Part shown: piece by piece, positions 8,067-17,432 of the stretch
Layout of the letters: each line of letters opens with the position of its first letter
How positions within the stretch are numbered: position 1 is the stretch's first letter
DNA from: Deltaproteobacteria bacterium
GTDB taxonomy: Bacteria > Desulfobacterota > DSM-4660 > Desulfatiglandales > HGW-15
Assembly: GCA_019308745.1 (NCBI GenBank)
Contig: JAFDHO010000012.1
Coordinates: forward strand, 1-42,578
Direction: 5' to 3'
DNA length: 42,578 bases
Translations under genes and position numbers: made by a program
Notes under the pieces: generated by a model
What the model was told of the DNA's origin: nothing
Seen by the model: only the letters and a program-made list of their open reading frames with translations
The model's database searches: none

Positions 8067-10357
8067 TTCGAGTTACCAGCAATGGGAAATGTTACAGTGA
8101 ACGTAGATCCTTCATTAACCCTGGATTTGACCTCGACAGTGCCATCATAATCACGGACAATACCATAACTGATCGCGAGTCCCAGTCCAGTCCCCTTGCC
8201 CACCTTCTTGGTGGTGAAAAAGGGATCAAAGATCCTGTCGCGGATTCCCTCTGGTATCCCGGTGCCCGTATCCTCCACCTCTATGACGACCCTTCCGTTC
8301 TTTGTCCTTGCCCTTATATGTATTTTCTTGGGGACCTCTCGTGCGTCCGCACTTTCCTGCCTCTCTTCAATTGCGTCCCTCGCGTTGGTGAGGAGGTTGA
8401 TGAAGACCTGTTCCAGTCGGTTCGAGTCGGCCATGATGAACGGCAATTCCTTCTCCAGGTCAAGTACCACGTCAATTCCCCGGAGTTTCAGTTGCTGGCT
8501 AAAGATCTCCAGGGCCTTCTGTAGGGCATAGGTTACCTGGACCTCGTGTTTTTTTACATCGGCCTGGCGTCCAAACTCTCTCAGGTGACTGATAATTTTT
8601 GAGGCCCTGTCAACGTGGCTGTCCATTTCCTCGGCCAGGGTCTCCATGAGATCTTCCTCGATGGTCTCCTTGTTTCTCACTTTTTTCAGAATCAGGTTGC
8701 TCGCGGTCTTGATGACCGATAGGGGCTGGTTCAGCTCATGGGCGATTCCCGTGGCCATCTCTCCCAGGGTGGCCATTTTGCTTGCCTGGATCAGCCGTTG
8801 CTCTGCAATCAGCTGCTCCGTAACATCGTTTACGGTAACAAGCAGTGTGCCTAGCCCATCTCCCCCGGATGGTGAAACACGGATATTCACAAAAATTGTC
8901 CTCCCGTCCTTGCGAACATGCCTTATCTTGTCGAAGGCTTTCAGGACCCTCAAACCCTTTTCATAGTGCTCCCTTTCTTCTTGTTCAAAAAAGTCTCCAA
9001 AGGGCCGTCCAAGGATCTCCTCCTTTTCAAATCCGTAGACGTCTCTCACGCTGTCGTTGCAGTCCATTGTCCGCAGGTCCTGCTCGCTTACCAGGAAAAC
9101 GGGATTTGGTATGGTATTGAAGATGGTCCGGTACTTCTGCTCTGATCTCCTTACTTCATTTTCCAGAAACTTCATCTTGGTGACATCGAGGCTCATTTCC
9201 ATGGCCGCCGTCACCTCGCCTTGGCTGTCTTTCAGCGGCGCTGTCCTGACCATCCAGAAGGATCTTGTCCCATCCTTGTTAATGCCGGTTTCTTCACTCG
9301 TGTGGTGTTTGCCGTCCTCGAAGGTCTCTGCCACCGGGCAAATCTCGCACCTCTCAGACCTTCCCTTGTATGCCCTGTAACAGTAGTCTCCGGCTTTTGG
9401 ATCGAAATGCTCGGCAAATTCCCTGTTAAAGGCCAGTAGCTTGAAATCCTTGTCCTGGACCGTAATATAGCACGGGGCGTGTTCAAAGAGGTTTTGATAG
9501 GCCTCCTTCTGCTTGTTTATCTCTTCTTGTTTTTCGCCTATTTGCCTGCCCATCTCGCTGATGGCCATGGCCAACTGACCAATTTCATCCTTCCTCTCAG
9601 CCTCGATGGGATAGCCATAATCCCCCTCAGCGACATGTCTCGTCCCGGAAATCAGTTTTTCAATGGGCCTTCTCACAAACCTCATGATAAGAAAGGCCAA
9701 GACACCGCCGGTAGCAAGGAGGATACCCAGGGCAAAGCCGAGGATTCCCTTCTTGTGTTGGACAAATTGTCTATCGATCTGCTCCAAAGAAACGAGGATA
9801 TCCAATGCCCCGAGAACTCTCTTGTCCTTTGCTGAATCATGGCAGCCCTCGGTCTCGCAACCTTTCTCCCTGTAAATAGGGGTGATCACACCCAAGTAAC
9901 GGTCCCCTCCCGGACTGTTAAAGGTACGGATCCTCCTTTGCAAAGGAACTCTTAGAAGAGGTGGGTCAGATTGGTGGCATACGTTGCAGGCCTCTGCCCT
10001 AATGCTGGTTTCTCGGCCGATGTCCTCAGGCCTGCCGGAGTACTTCACCACCCCACGCTTGTCGTAGATACGCATACCCTTGATGCCTTGTTGGTTGGAC
10101 AGCCTTGTCAGCATGGGAGTTATGTCTTCCCTGGCATTCAGGATCATTGCCTGACCGGTGCTCAAGACGACGGCCTGCGCCAACCTGTCCACCCCCATGG
10201 TCACGTTGTCAACAGAGCGCTGCCTGTCGTATTGAAAGTGAAGATAAAACCAAGCGCCGAAACTTATGAAAAGAACGAGCCACACCAGGAAGACTAATGT
10301 GACAACGAGGCTGAGGTGAAATTTTGGCGAAGAATGCACTTTTCCCAGCATTTTCAT
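8063..10357 (-). CDS. Membrane histidine kinase with periplasmic c-heme-type sensor domain
   Basis: This is a 764-residue protein. TM1 spans about 16-38 and TM2 about 203-226; between them is a periplasmic domain with CNVCH (124-128, a canonical CxxCH heme c site) and CETEGCH (167-173, a Cx4CH variant). HAMP (about 227-280), PAS with a C326-x10-C337-x2-C340 motif, a second PAS, HisKA (H in [11 protein letters not shown]) and HATPase (N-box [10 protein letters not shown]1 DTGTGI, G2 GTGLGL) follow. It most likely senses redox state or a small ligand through covalent heme; the heme assignment rests on the motifs only. It is the first gene of the minus-strand signalling operon, behind a sigma-70-type promoter. 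Confidence 0.93.
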   Translation of the reverse strand: MKMLGKVHSSPKFHLSLVVTLVFLVWLVLFISFGAWFYLHFQYDRQRSVDNVTMGVDRLAQAVVLSTGQAMILNAREDITPMLTRLSNQQGIKGMRIYDKRGVVKYSGRPEDIGRETSIRAEACNVCHQSDPPLLRVPLQRRIRTFNSPGGDRYLGVITPIYREKGCETEGCHDSAKDKRVLGALDILVSLEQIDRQFVQHKKGILGFALGILLATGGVLAFLIMRFVRRPIEKLISGTRHVAEGDYGYPIEAERKDEIGQLAMAISEMGRQIGEKQEEINKQKEAYQNLFEHAPCYITVQDKDFKLLAFNREFAEHFDPKAGDYCYRAYKGRSERCEICPVAETFEDGKHHTSEETGINKDGTRSFWMVRTAPLKDSQGEVTAAMEMSLDVTKMKFLENEVRRSEQKYRTIFNTIPNPVFLVSEQDLRTMDCNDSVRDVYGFEKEEILGRPFGDFFEQEEREHYEKGLRVLKAFDKIRHVRKDGRTIFVNIRVSPSGGDGLGTLLVTVNDVTEQLIAEQRLIQASKMATLGEMATGIAHELNQPLSVIKTASNLILKKVRNKETIEEDLMETLAEEMDSHVDRASKIISHLREFGRQADVKKHEVQVTYALQKALEIFSQQLKLRGIDVVLDLEKELPFIMADSNRLEQVFINLLTNARDAIEERQESADAREVPKKIHIRARTKNGRVVIEVEDTGTGIPEGIRDRIFDPFFTTKKVGKGTGLGLAISYGIVRDYDGTVEVKSRVNEGSTFTVTFPIAGNSK

Positions 10358-10387
10358 AGTATTTGCTTAAAGTTATGCCTTTTTTTG

Positions 10388-10417
10388 ATAATATTTTGTG
10401 GATAACAGTTATGTCAA
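10388..10417 (-). promoter_or_regulatory. sigma-70-type promoter of the heme-sensor kinase operon
   Basis: The minus strand has TTGACA (10412-10417), an 18-base spacer and TATTAT (10388-10393), 31 bases before the ATG of the kinase. The rest of 10418-10569 shows nothing I can name. Confidence 0.55.
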
Positions 10418-10569
10418 TATGAAATTTGGCGGGTATTTCCTGCCTTGAGGCGGTCCACTGGAAGGGACTGGCGATAGCCCGAAACCTTCAGAAGATGCAA
10501 GGAATAAAACCCTGGTTTATGATACCCTGAATATGATAAAGATAGGAGCATAAGGGGTTTTTCTCATCG

Positions 10570-10621
10570 ATGTCCGGTTAGGATTTTTCAAAGCCGGAGT
10601 GTTGCTAGGACACTTGGTTGT
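10570..10621 (+). repeat. Left-end fragment of the palindromic element family (copy C)
   Basis: It starts ATGTCCGGTTAGGATTTTTC and follows the left end of the copy at 15704 for about 50 bases (through CTTGGTTGT), then diverges. Only the left end is left. It lies upstream of the plus-strand REC-PAS-kinase gene; 10622-10710 shows no further recognisable feature except AAGGG before the ATG. Confidence 0.7.
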
Positions 10622-10710
10622 CAAATCACAATTCGATCTTTTCAGCTTCAAGCTCTGCAAGCTGTTCTTTGTGATCTGCCGCAGTTATCGGCACGAAGGG
10701 CAAGGGTACT

Positions 10711-12267
10711 ATGAAAAAAGGTGAATGGAAGGTCCTTCTCATCGATGACGAGGAGGGCATCCGTAAGGTTATGTCCATCACCCTTGAAGATGCCGGCTAC
10801 AAGGTTTTGACAGCCCCGGGCGGAGAGGAGGGGCTGGAATTGTGCAGGGAATCACGGCCCGAAATCGTGATCACGGACGTTCGGATGCCCGGTATTGACG
10901 GGATCGAGGTGCTGAGGGGGGTCAAGGAAGAGGATCAGGACATTGAGGTGATCGTCGTCACTGCGTTTGGGGACATGGAGACGGCCGTTAGGGCGTTGCA
11001 ACTCGATGCCTCTGATTATGTCACGAAGCCCATAGAGAACGAGGCCCTATTGGTTGCCCTGGAAAGGGCCAAGGATCGCTACAAAAGGAGAAAGGAACTC
11101 CGGGAGTACACGAATATCCTCGAGAACAGGTGGATGGAAACCGCCGAGGAGCTGGCAAAGGCCTTTGATTTCCAAAATAACCTCATCGAGAGCTCCATTG
11201 ACGGGATAGTTGGTTGCGGTGCAGAGGGAAGAATCATGATCTTCAACAGGAGCCTGGAAGAGATGCTGGGCTATTCCAAGGATGAAGTGGTGAAAAGGCT
11301 CCTATTCGATCAGTTATTCCCGGTCGGGAGTGCCGAGAAGATAAGAGGCGAACTGGACTCTGAAGAACATGGCGGCAGAAACAGGCTCTACCTATATGAA
11401 ACACACCTGCTCAGCAAGGCAGGGGAGAAGGTTCCGGTCCAGCTTTCGGCAACCGTCTTTGGGGGTGGTGAGAAACAGACAGGCATGGTCGCATTTATTC
11501 GGGATTTGAGGGAAATCAGGAGACTGGAACAGCAGTTTGCGGACCAGACCCGTATCATTCACCAACACAAAATGATGTCCCTTGGAAGGCTGGCCGCAAG
11601 CGTGGTCCATGAGATCAATAATCCCCTGGCCGGTATCCTCAATTATATCCGGCTCATGTTAAAAATCATTGAGAGGGGCCCCCTGGAAGGCCAACACCTC
11701 GAGAAGTTCCGGCGGTATCTTAGTGTCATCGAGGAAGAAACAGGCAGGTGTTCCAAGATCGTCTCAAACCTTCTGGCATTTTCTCGAAAATCCAAGATGG
11801 AGTTCAGCGACGTAGATGTCAATGAACTCCTTGAAAAATGTATCCTTTTGAGCCAACATCGACTCAATCTTCAAAATATCGCTGTCCAAAGCAATTTTGA
11901 GCGGGGTATTCCGGTGATCTGGGGAGACCAGAATCAACTCCAGCAATGTATCATCAACCTCATTTTCAATGCTATTGATGCCATGCCCACGGGAGGAACA
12001 CTTACCTTGGGGAGTGCTTTTCATCCCAGAGAAAAATATATGGAGATCAGGGTTGCGGATACCGGGTCCGGTATATCAAAGGAGGATCTTCCTCATATTT
12101 TCGATCCCTTTTATACGACCAAGACTGAAGGAGAAGGCCTGGGGCTGGGTCTGTCTACGGTCTATGGTATTATTGACAGGCACAAGGGGACAATCAGCGT
12201 AGAGAGCCGGCCCGGAAAGGGCACTGCCTTCACCATCAAGATCCCCGTTAAGGAGCCAGTTGGATAA
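10711..12267 (+). CDS. REC-PAS-histidine kinase hybrid
   Basis: This is a 518-residue cytoplasmic protein. The receiver (5-120) has LLIDDEEGIRK, acceptor Asp in VITDVRMPGIDG and Lys in VTKP. A coiled linker leads to one PAS domain (about 165-275; DGIVGCGAEGRIMIFNRS), a HisKA H-box (SVVHEINNPLAGILNY) and an HATPase domain (NLIFNAIDA, DTGSGI, G2 GLGLGL). Its receiver closely resembles that of 6864-8066, but the kinase half is of the classical HEINNP type. It is divergent from the heme-sensor operon and stands alone. Partner proteins cannot be read from the sequence. Confidence 0.92.
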   Translation: MKKGEWKVLLIDDEEGIRKVMSITLEDAGYKVLTAPGGEEGLELCRESRPEIVITDVRMPGIDGIEVLRGVKEEDQDIEVIVVTAFGDMETAVRALQLDASDYVTKPIENEALLVALERAKDRYKRRKELREYTNILENRWMETAEELAKAFDFQNNLIESSIDGIVGCGAEGRIMIFNRSLEEMLGYSKDEVVKRLLFDQLFPVGSAEKIRGELDSEEHGGRNRLYLYETHLLSKAGEKVPVQLSATVFGGGEKQTGMVAFIRDLREIRRLEQQFADQTRIIHQHKMMSLGRLAASVVHEINNPLAGILNYIRLMLKIIERGPLEGQHLEKFRRYLSVIEEETGRCSKIVSNLLAFSRKSKMEFSDVDVNELLEKCILLSQHRLNLQNIAVQSNFERGIPVIWGDQNQLQQCIINLIFNAIDAMPTGGTLTLGSAFHPREKYMEIRVADTGSGISKEDLPHIFDPFYTTKTEGEGLGLGLSTVYGIIDRHKGTISVESRPGKGTAFTIKIPVKEPVG

Positions 12268-12447
12268 TACATTTAGCAGGAGAGCTCAATAGCCCCAGGA
12301 GATCATCTCCAGCGGAGTCTCCTTCTTTTGTGCCTGCCTGGAGACGGCTATGAGGATTATGGGGGCGTATAGAGGATCGGGACGAATATTGAGCCTTCGG
12401 AAAAGACCTCCCGAAGGGCTACTCGTAGACAAGGATCTTCGGGCCAC
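12268..12447 (-). repeat. Degenerate fragment of the palindromic element family (copy D)
   Basis: Read on the minus strand it matches the left half of the intact copies: GTGGCCC, then GGGAGGTCTTTTCC, GGCTCAATATTCGTCCC, TACGCCCCCATAA and GGAGATGATCTCCTGGGG, ending at CTAAATGT. The terminal repeat is lost. It begins at the base after the kinase stop codon. Confidence 0.7.
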
Positions 12448-12456
12448 AATTACCAT

Positions 12457-12484
12457 TTGAAATTAATGATCTGCTGCATATAAT
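12457..12484 (+). promoter_or_regulatory. sigma-70-type promoter of mreB
   Basis: TTGAAA (12457-12462), a 16-base spacer and TATAAT (12479-12484) lie 42 bases before the mreB ATG, which has a good GGGAGGGG ribosome site. Confidence 0.65.
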
Positions 12485-12486
12485 GA

Positions 12487-13563
<1,077 letters not shown>

Positions 13564-13572
13564 CCCGTCGCC

Positions 13573-14505
13573 TCAAGTCATGTTAGTGGAGCAGCAGGCT
13601 ATGATATCTTCCAGCCTGGCCTCTGCGAGTCCGATGCAGGTATCCGCTGCTCCGTAATACATTTTCACAGTGCCGTCGTCTTCCGGGATGAGCCCGCAGG
13701 GAAATACCACGTTGGGGACATCGCCTGTCCGCTCGTAGTATTCCTTGGGGCCGAAGATGAAGTGGGGTGTATATCCCAGGACCTTCTCAGGATCTTCCAG
13801 GTCGAGGAGCAGGGCGCCTATCCTGTACAACCTGCCGGCTGCCGTATCCCGGACACCATGGTAGAGGGAGAGCCATCCCTGCTCTGTCTTCAGGGGTGGG
13901 GTCGAAATCCCAAGCTTCGAACTCCCCCAGCCCGGCTCCGGGGCCAGGATGGCTCGCGCCCTTCCCCAATAGACAAGGTCAGGGGAATAGGTGATCCAGA
14001 TGGAGCCTTCCCTTTGGCCCATGCCTGCCGGCCGGTCCAGCATGACATACTGCTCGTTGATCTTCTCGGGAAAGAGCACGGCGTCCTTGTTGTCCACTTC
14101 CGTGGCCAGGGAGATCATCTCGAAGTGGACAAAGTCCCTTGTTCGCCCGATACCCACCCTCGGTCCGTAGGGGCCAAACGCGGTGTAGACTATGTAGTAG
14201 TCGTCGCCGATCCTGGTAACCCTGGGATCTTCGATCCCGTATCTCTCGTACACCTCGTAGTAGGGGTCGGATGAAGATGTCACCCAGGGTGAAGATTCGA
14301 TGGAGAATTCATAGCCGTCATCCGAGTAGGCCAGGGTCAAATGACTGTGGCCGGCCCTGTCTTCAACCCTCAGGATAAGGACGTAGCGATCTTGGAATGT
14401 GCAGGCCGCTGCATTGAAGACCGTGTTGCAGGGATAGGGGATGTCTTCCCGGTTCAATATGGGATTCGAGGGATACCTTTCAAAGGGGTAAAGGTGTTCG
14501 AACAT
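13573..14505 (-). CDS. GH130-family beta-mannoside phosphorylase/hydrolase
   Basis: This is a 310-residue five-bladed beta-propeller glycosidase. Family landmarks in order are LRVEDRAGHSHLTLAYSDDG, YGIEDPRVTRI, NKDAVLFPEKI, STPPL followed by YHGV, VVFPCG and MYYGAAD. In GH130 the catalytic acid is an Asp, and the enzymes mostly phosphorolyse beta-1,4- or beta-1,2-mannosides in the cytoplasm. The exact substrate cannot be told. The start has GGAGGT 10 bases upstream, just after the stop of the GT4 gene (16-bp gap), so the two are one operon: a transferase and a phosphorylase, perhaps for a storage or compatible-solute mannoside. Confidence 0.9.
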   Translation of the reverse strand: MFEHLYPFERYPSNPILNREDIPYPCNTVFNAAACTFQDRYVLILRVEDRAGHSHLTLAYSDDGYEFSIESSPWVTSSSDPYYEVYERYGIEDPRVTRIGDDYYIVYTAFGPYGPRVGIGRTRDFVHFEMISLATEVDNKDAVLFPEKINEQYVMLDRPAGMGQREGSIWITYSPDLVYWGRARAILAPEPGWGSSKLGISTPPLKTEQGWLSLYHGVRDTAAGRLYRIGALLLDLEDPEKVLGYTPHFIFGPKEYYERTGDVPNVVFPCGLIPEDDGTVKMYYGAADTCIGLAEARLEDIIACCSTNMT

Positions 14506-14521
14506 TGGATTCAGTACCTCC

Positions 14522-15661
14522 CTAATCCACTGTAATGACGTGAGACTGAACTTCGGGAATGTCCATCAGGGCCTTATATGTGCCCAGGTGCTGTTCTGCA
14601 ACCCGGGACCAGGAGATGACATCTCTCACGAAATTGATGGCATTTTGGGACAATTCCCTCGCCTTTTCATTGTCGGAGAGGATGTGGGCAATATTCTCGA
14701 CGAACTGGGAATGGTCATCGCATGTGAGCCCTGCCCCGGATTTCTTGAGGGCTTCCTTCATGGCCTCCGTGCTGCTCGTGACAATGGGTTTGCCAAAGGC
14801 AAGGCAGTGGGCAAGGATGCCGCTCTGGGAAGATATCCTGTAGGGTAGAACCACCACGTCGGCCGCCGAGAGTATGGTATCAAATACATCCTGGGGTAAT
14901 TGCCCCCTGATGAGATAGATGCTGTTGGTCCTGGGTGAATCGGCAATCTTGCGAAAGAGCATGTTACGATAGTCCCTGTATTCTTTGCCCCTGATCTTTC
15001 CTGCAACCACCAGGATTGCGTCGGGGTAGAGTTCCAGGATCTCCGGAAATATGTCCACAACCAGTTCGAAGTTCTTAGAAGGCCTGAAATACCCAATCAG
15101 TAAGATGATTTTCTTGTCTTGAGGTAGACCGAGGACCTTCTTGGCATCTGGAACCAGTTCAACTTCCCGGGCACCATGGGGAATGACACGGATCTTGGCC
15201 ATCAGATCCTCATCCATCGCCTTTCTCAAGAGCTGTTCCTGGTAAGGCTCGTGGATGATGACACGCTCGGAGTTGGCAAAGATGGATTTAAGGATCACCA
15301 TCTGGTTTTCGGTCATGCCTGCGTAAACAGTGTGGAGGGTGGTTACTACCGGTATCCCGATCAGGCGAAATTGTATAATGAGGGGTATGACGGAGACTCC
15401 CTCGTATCTCCCGAACAGATTGAATTCGTGCTGGATATGGACCACGTCGGGCGTGAAGCGCACCATCATGGAGAAGGCCCTTTCGGCCAGGTCGCCGTCT
15501 TCGTAATCAAAGCAGGGGAACACCTGGGGGCCGGAGCCACCGAGGTGTGAAACCACGTAAATATCGATGTGTTTTTCCCGCAGGGCATCGCTGAGATACT
15601 TGGTGTAGGTAGCAATGCCGCACTCAATGGGAGGATAGGTAGATATAAAACCGACACGCAT
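14522..15661 (-). CDS. GT4-family glycosyltransferase
   Basis: This is a 379-residue GT-B enzyme. The N-terminal half opens MRVGFISTYPPIECGIATYT and contains DVVHIQHEFNLFG, typical of nucleotide-sugar GT4 enzymes. The C-terminal half has ILLIGYFRPSKNFELVVD and the donor-binding region VLPYRISSQSGILAHCLAFG with the family glutamate in SSTEAMKEAL. It transfers a sugar from an NDP-sugar with retention; donor and acceptor are not evident. AAAGGAG precedes the ATG. It is followed by the GH130 gene, and upstream a 334-bp palindromic element separates it from the glycosidase-like gene. Confidence 0.92.
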   Translation of the reverse strand: MRVGFISTYPPIECGIATYTKYLSDALREKHIDIYVVSHLGGSGPQVFPCFDYEDGDLAERAFSMMVRFTPDVVHIQHEFNLFGRYEGVSVIPLIIQFRLIGIPVVTTLHTVYAGMTENQMVILKSIFANSERVIIHEPYQEQLLRKAMDEDLMAKIRVIPHGAREVELVPDAKKVLGLPQDKKIILLIGYFRPSKNFELVVDIFPEILELYPDAILVVAGKIRGKEYRDYRNMLFRKIADSPRTNSIYLIRGQLPQDVFDTILSAADVVVLPYRISSQSGILAHCLAFGKPIVTSSTEAMKEALKKSGAGLTCDDHSQFVENIAHILSDNEKARELSQNAINFVRDVISWSRVAEQHLGTYKALMDIPEVQSHVITVD

Positions 15662-15703
15662 TTCTGTGCTCCTTTTGGGTGAAGAATATGGGCGTTGGAA
15701 TCA

Positions 15704-16037
15704 ATGTCCGGTTAGGATTTTGCAAAGCCGAAGTGTTCTTAAAGTACTTGGTTGTGGCCCCCGGGAGGTCTTTTCCAGCGGCTCAATATTCGTCCCAAGC
15801 CCTTATACGCCCCCATAAGCCTCATAGTCATCGCCTAAAAGGCACAGAAAACGGAGGCTCCGGTGGAGATGATCTCCTGGGACTGCTGCGGCCTTCTATT
15901 AAGTGCTTGGTGCCGTTGTAAGTGCCTGGGAGGAATTTGAATGAGCCTTTGGAAAAGACCTCCCTGGGGCCACGCACCTCGTGTCCTTGATCAAGCCCGT
16001 AGCAAGTGCCTGTGTTTGCAAAATTGTAACCGGACAC
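15704..16037. mobile_element. Palindromic MITE-like element, copy A (334 bp)
   Basis: Left end ATGTCCGGTTAGGATTTTGC and right end ..GCAAAATTGTAACCGGACAC are imperfect inverted repeats. A second inner pair (GGGAGGTCTTTTCC / GGAAAAGACCTCCC) lies further in. It has no coding capacity. It fills the space between the glycosidase-like gene and the GT4 gene. No target duplication is recognisable at this copy. Confidence 0.75.
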
Positions 16038-16042
16038 ACTCT

Positions 16043-17170
16043 TCACAGATCAACGGATTCCCTGAAATGGTCCCACAATCGGGCGAAATGGGCTCCCGGG
16101 TCCTCCGCATATTCCTGCTTGCTGATATCAATGAAGCCCATGGATTGAAACTCCGGCACGACCGAGGTTATCTCCTTGATCAGGGGTTCGGCAGAGTCCT
16201 TAGGCTCAAGATGTGTGTCAAGCAATGACACTTCCCCTGCCCCGGGCTCCAAAGCCCAGGGAGGGTGATGCATGAGCGAGGGTTCCGGATCCACCAGGCT
16301 GGGCCAGATGATACCAGAGATCCCTCTCCCTGACAACAGGGGAACTGCTTCAAGGGCCTCGCCCCTATCAATCCCACCATTGATGAGATGCCAGCCCAGG
16401 ACTAGTTCAAGGGGCCTGTCGAATAACCATTGGCTCAGTGCCCCGAGGTAAGCTCCTAGGAGCACTTCCCCCGCCGGGTGGCCGGGGACATGGAGTTCTT
16501 CGGGGAGATCTTCGAGTCCGTTCATTTTTATCCCGTCCACCTGGGCGACCAGTTCTGAGGAGAGATCCGGTCCCAGTAATTCCCTCCACCCCAGGCCCAG
16601 GTAAGTTGGAGCGGCTTCGTCCCGGTCCCGAATTTCTCCGAGGTAGGATTTCAGGACGAGGTCGGCAAGCTCGGGATCAGGGCGAACCCATTCCAGTGCC
16701 CTATCCATGACAACCCATCCAGTAAGCGCCGGATGCCCTGCTACAGCGGCTGCCAGTTCGTGGAACGCCCTTATCCTCCTTTGTACCAGGGAAGGATCAG
16801 CCCACCAATTGAAGGGCCGGAGGTGTCTGACCCTTCTGTCCACGAACACGGGGCCAGAGCCGGGATCCTCAGCCGCGCCGGCAAGATAGGGGAGGACCCA
16901 GTCAAGGCCCAGGACCTTCTGGGCGGGTGCGATCAACCAGGCATCCAAACCCGCATCGGCCGACCGGTCAAGGGCCGCGGCCATACCGTCCAAGAATCGC
17001 ACCTTTTCCCTTGTGGTCTGAATAAGGGATTCTTCCAGGACCGGCAATAACAACCTCTTCAATCCCAGAGCCTTTGCAGCCTGACCGGCCCGGCCAAGGC
17101 GTTCGGGATCCGGGGGATCGAGTGTGGCCAATCCCTTCAATGGACATATGTATATTGCCGAAATCTCCAT
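16043..17170 (-). CDS. Uncharacterised protein, TIM-barrel glycoside-hydrolase-like
   Basis: This is a 375-residue soluble protein from the ATG at 17170 (GGAAG before it); a TTG 25 codons upstream gives a longer form without a clear ribosome site. I do not recognise the family firmly. Segments recall GH5/GH42-type barrels: RPFNWWADPSLVQRRIRAFH, HPALTGWVVMDRALEWVRPD (where such enzymes have the acid/base Glu), YLGLGWRELLG, and a C-terminal GIIWPSLVDPEPSLMHHPPW like the end-barrel segment of mannanase-like proteins. It has no signal peptide, so it would act in the cytoplasm. The neighbouring GT4 and GH130 genes support a role in glycan metabolism. Catalytic residues are not secure. Confidence 0.65.
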   Translation of the reverse strand: MEISAIYICPLKGLATLDPPDPERLGRAGQAAKALGLKRLLLPVLEESLIQTTREKVRFLDGMAAALDRSADAGLDAWLIAPAQKVLGLDWVLPYLAGAAEDPGSGPVFVDRRVRHLRPFNWWADPSLVQRRIRAFHELAAAVAGHPALTGWVVMDRALEWVRPDPELADLVLKSYLGEIRDRDEAAPTYLGLGWRELLGPDLSSELVAQVDGIKMNGLEDLPEELHVPGHPAGEVLLGAYLGALSQWLFDRPLELVLGWHLINGGIDRGEALEAVPLLSGRGISGIIWPSLVDPEPSLMHHPPWALEPGAGEVSLLDTHLEPKDSAEPLIKEITSVVPEFQSMGFIDISKQEYAEDPGAHFARLWDHFRESVDL

Positions 17171-17307
17171 AAAGCGCTTCCAGGGACTAAGCCCGGGCAC
17201 GAGCAATCTCGGAAACCGAGGGCTTGTCTTGACGGCACGCCCCAAGTCAAGTATTCCGAGAGATGGCGACCCCTCGGACCATATTTCCTTCTCTCATAAA
17301 GGTGTCC

Positions 17308-17337
17308 TTGAAAAGTGAAGAGGTCGTGTTATATATA
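17308..17337 (+). promoter_or_regulatory. Possible sigma-70-type promoter of the molybdoenzyme operon
   Basis: TTGAAA (17308-17313) is followed by an AT run offering TATATA at 16 or 18 bases. It stands about 95 bases before the ATG in the 262-bp divergent gap, which shows nothing else clear. Confidence 0.4.
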
Positions 17338-17432
17338 GCGAACTGAATTGCCGTTTACAAGGTGAATAATCTGCGGTGGCAAACTGAAGGGCGAGAAAGC
17401 GGTCCGGTGGCAAGAGGAGGAATCGGTAAGAG

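Noticed and set aside
7260-8150. 296-codon plus-strand frame
   Set aside because: Antisense to the REC-kinase; no recognisable content.
15704-16037. Target-site duplication around element copy A
   Set aside because: The flanking 9-mers at the expected distance differ (GGGCGTTGG against ACAGATCAA).
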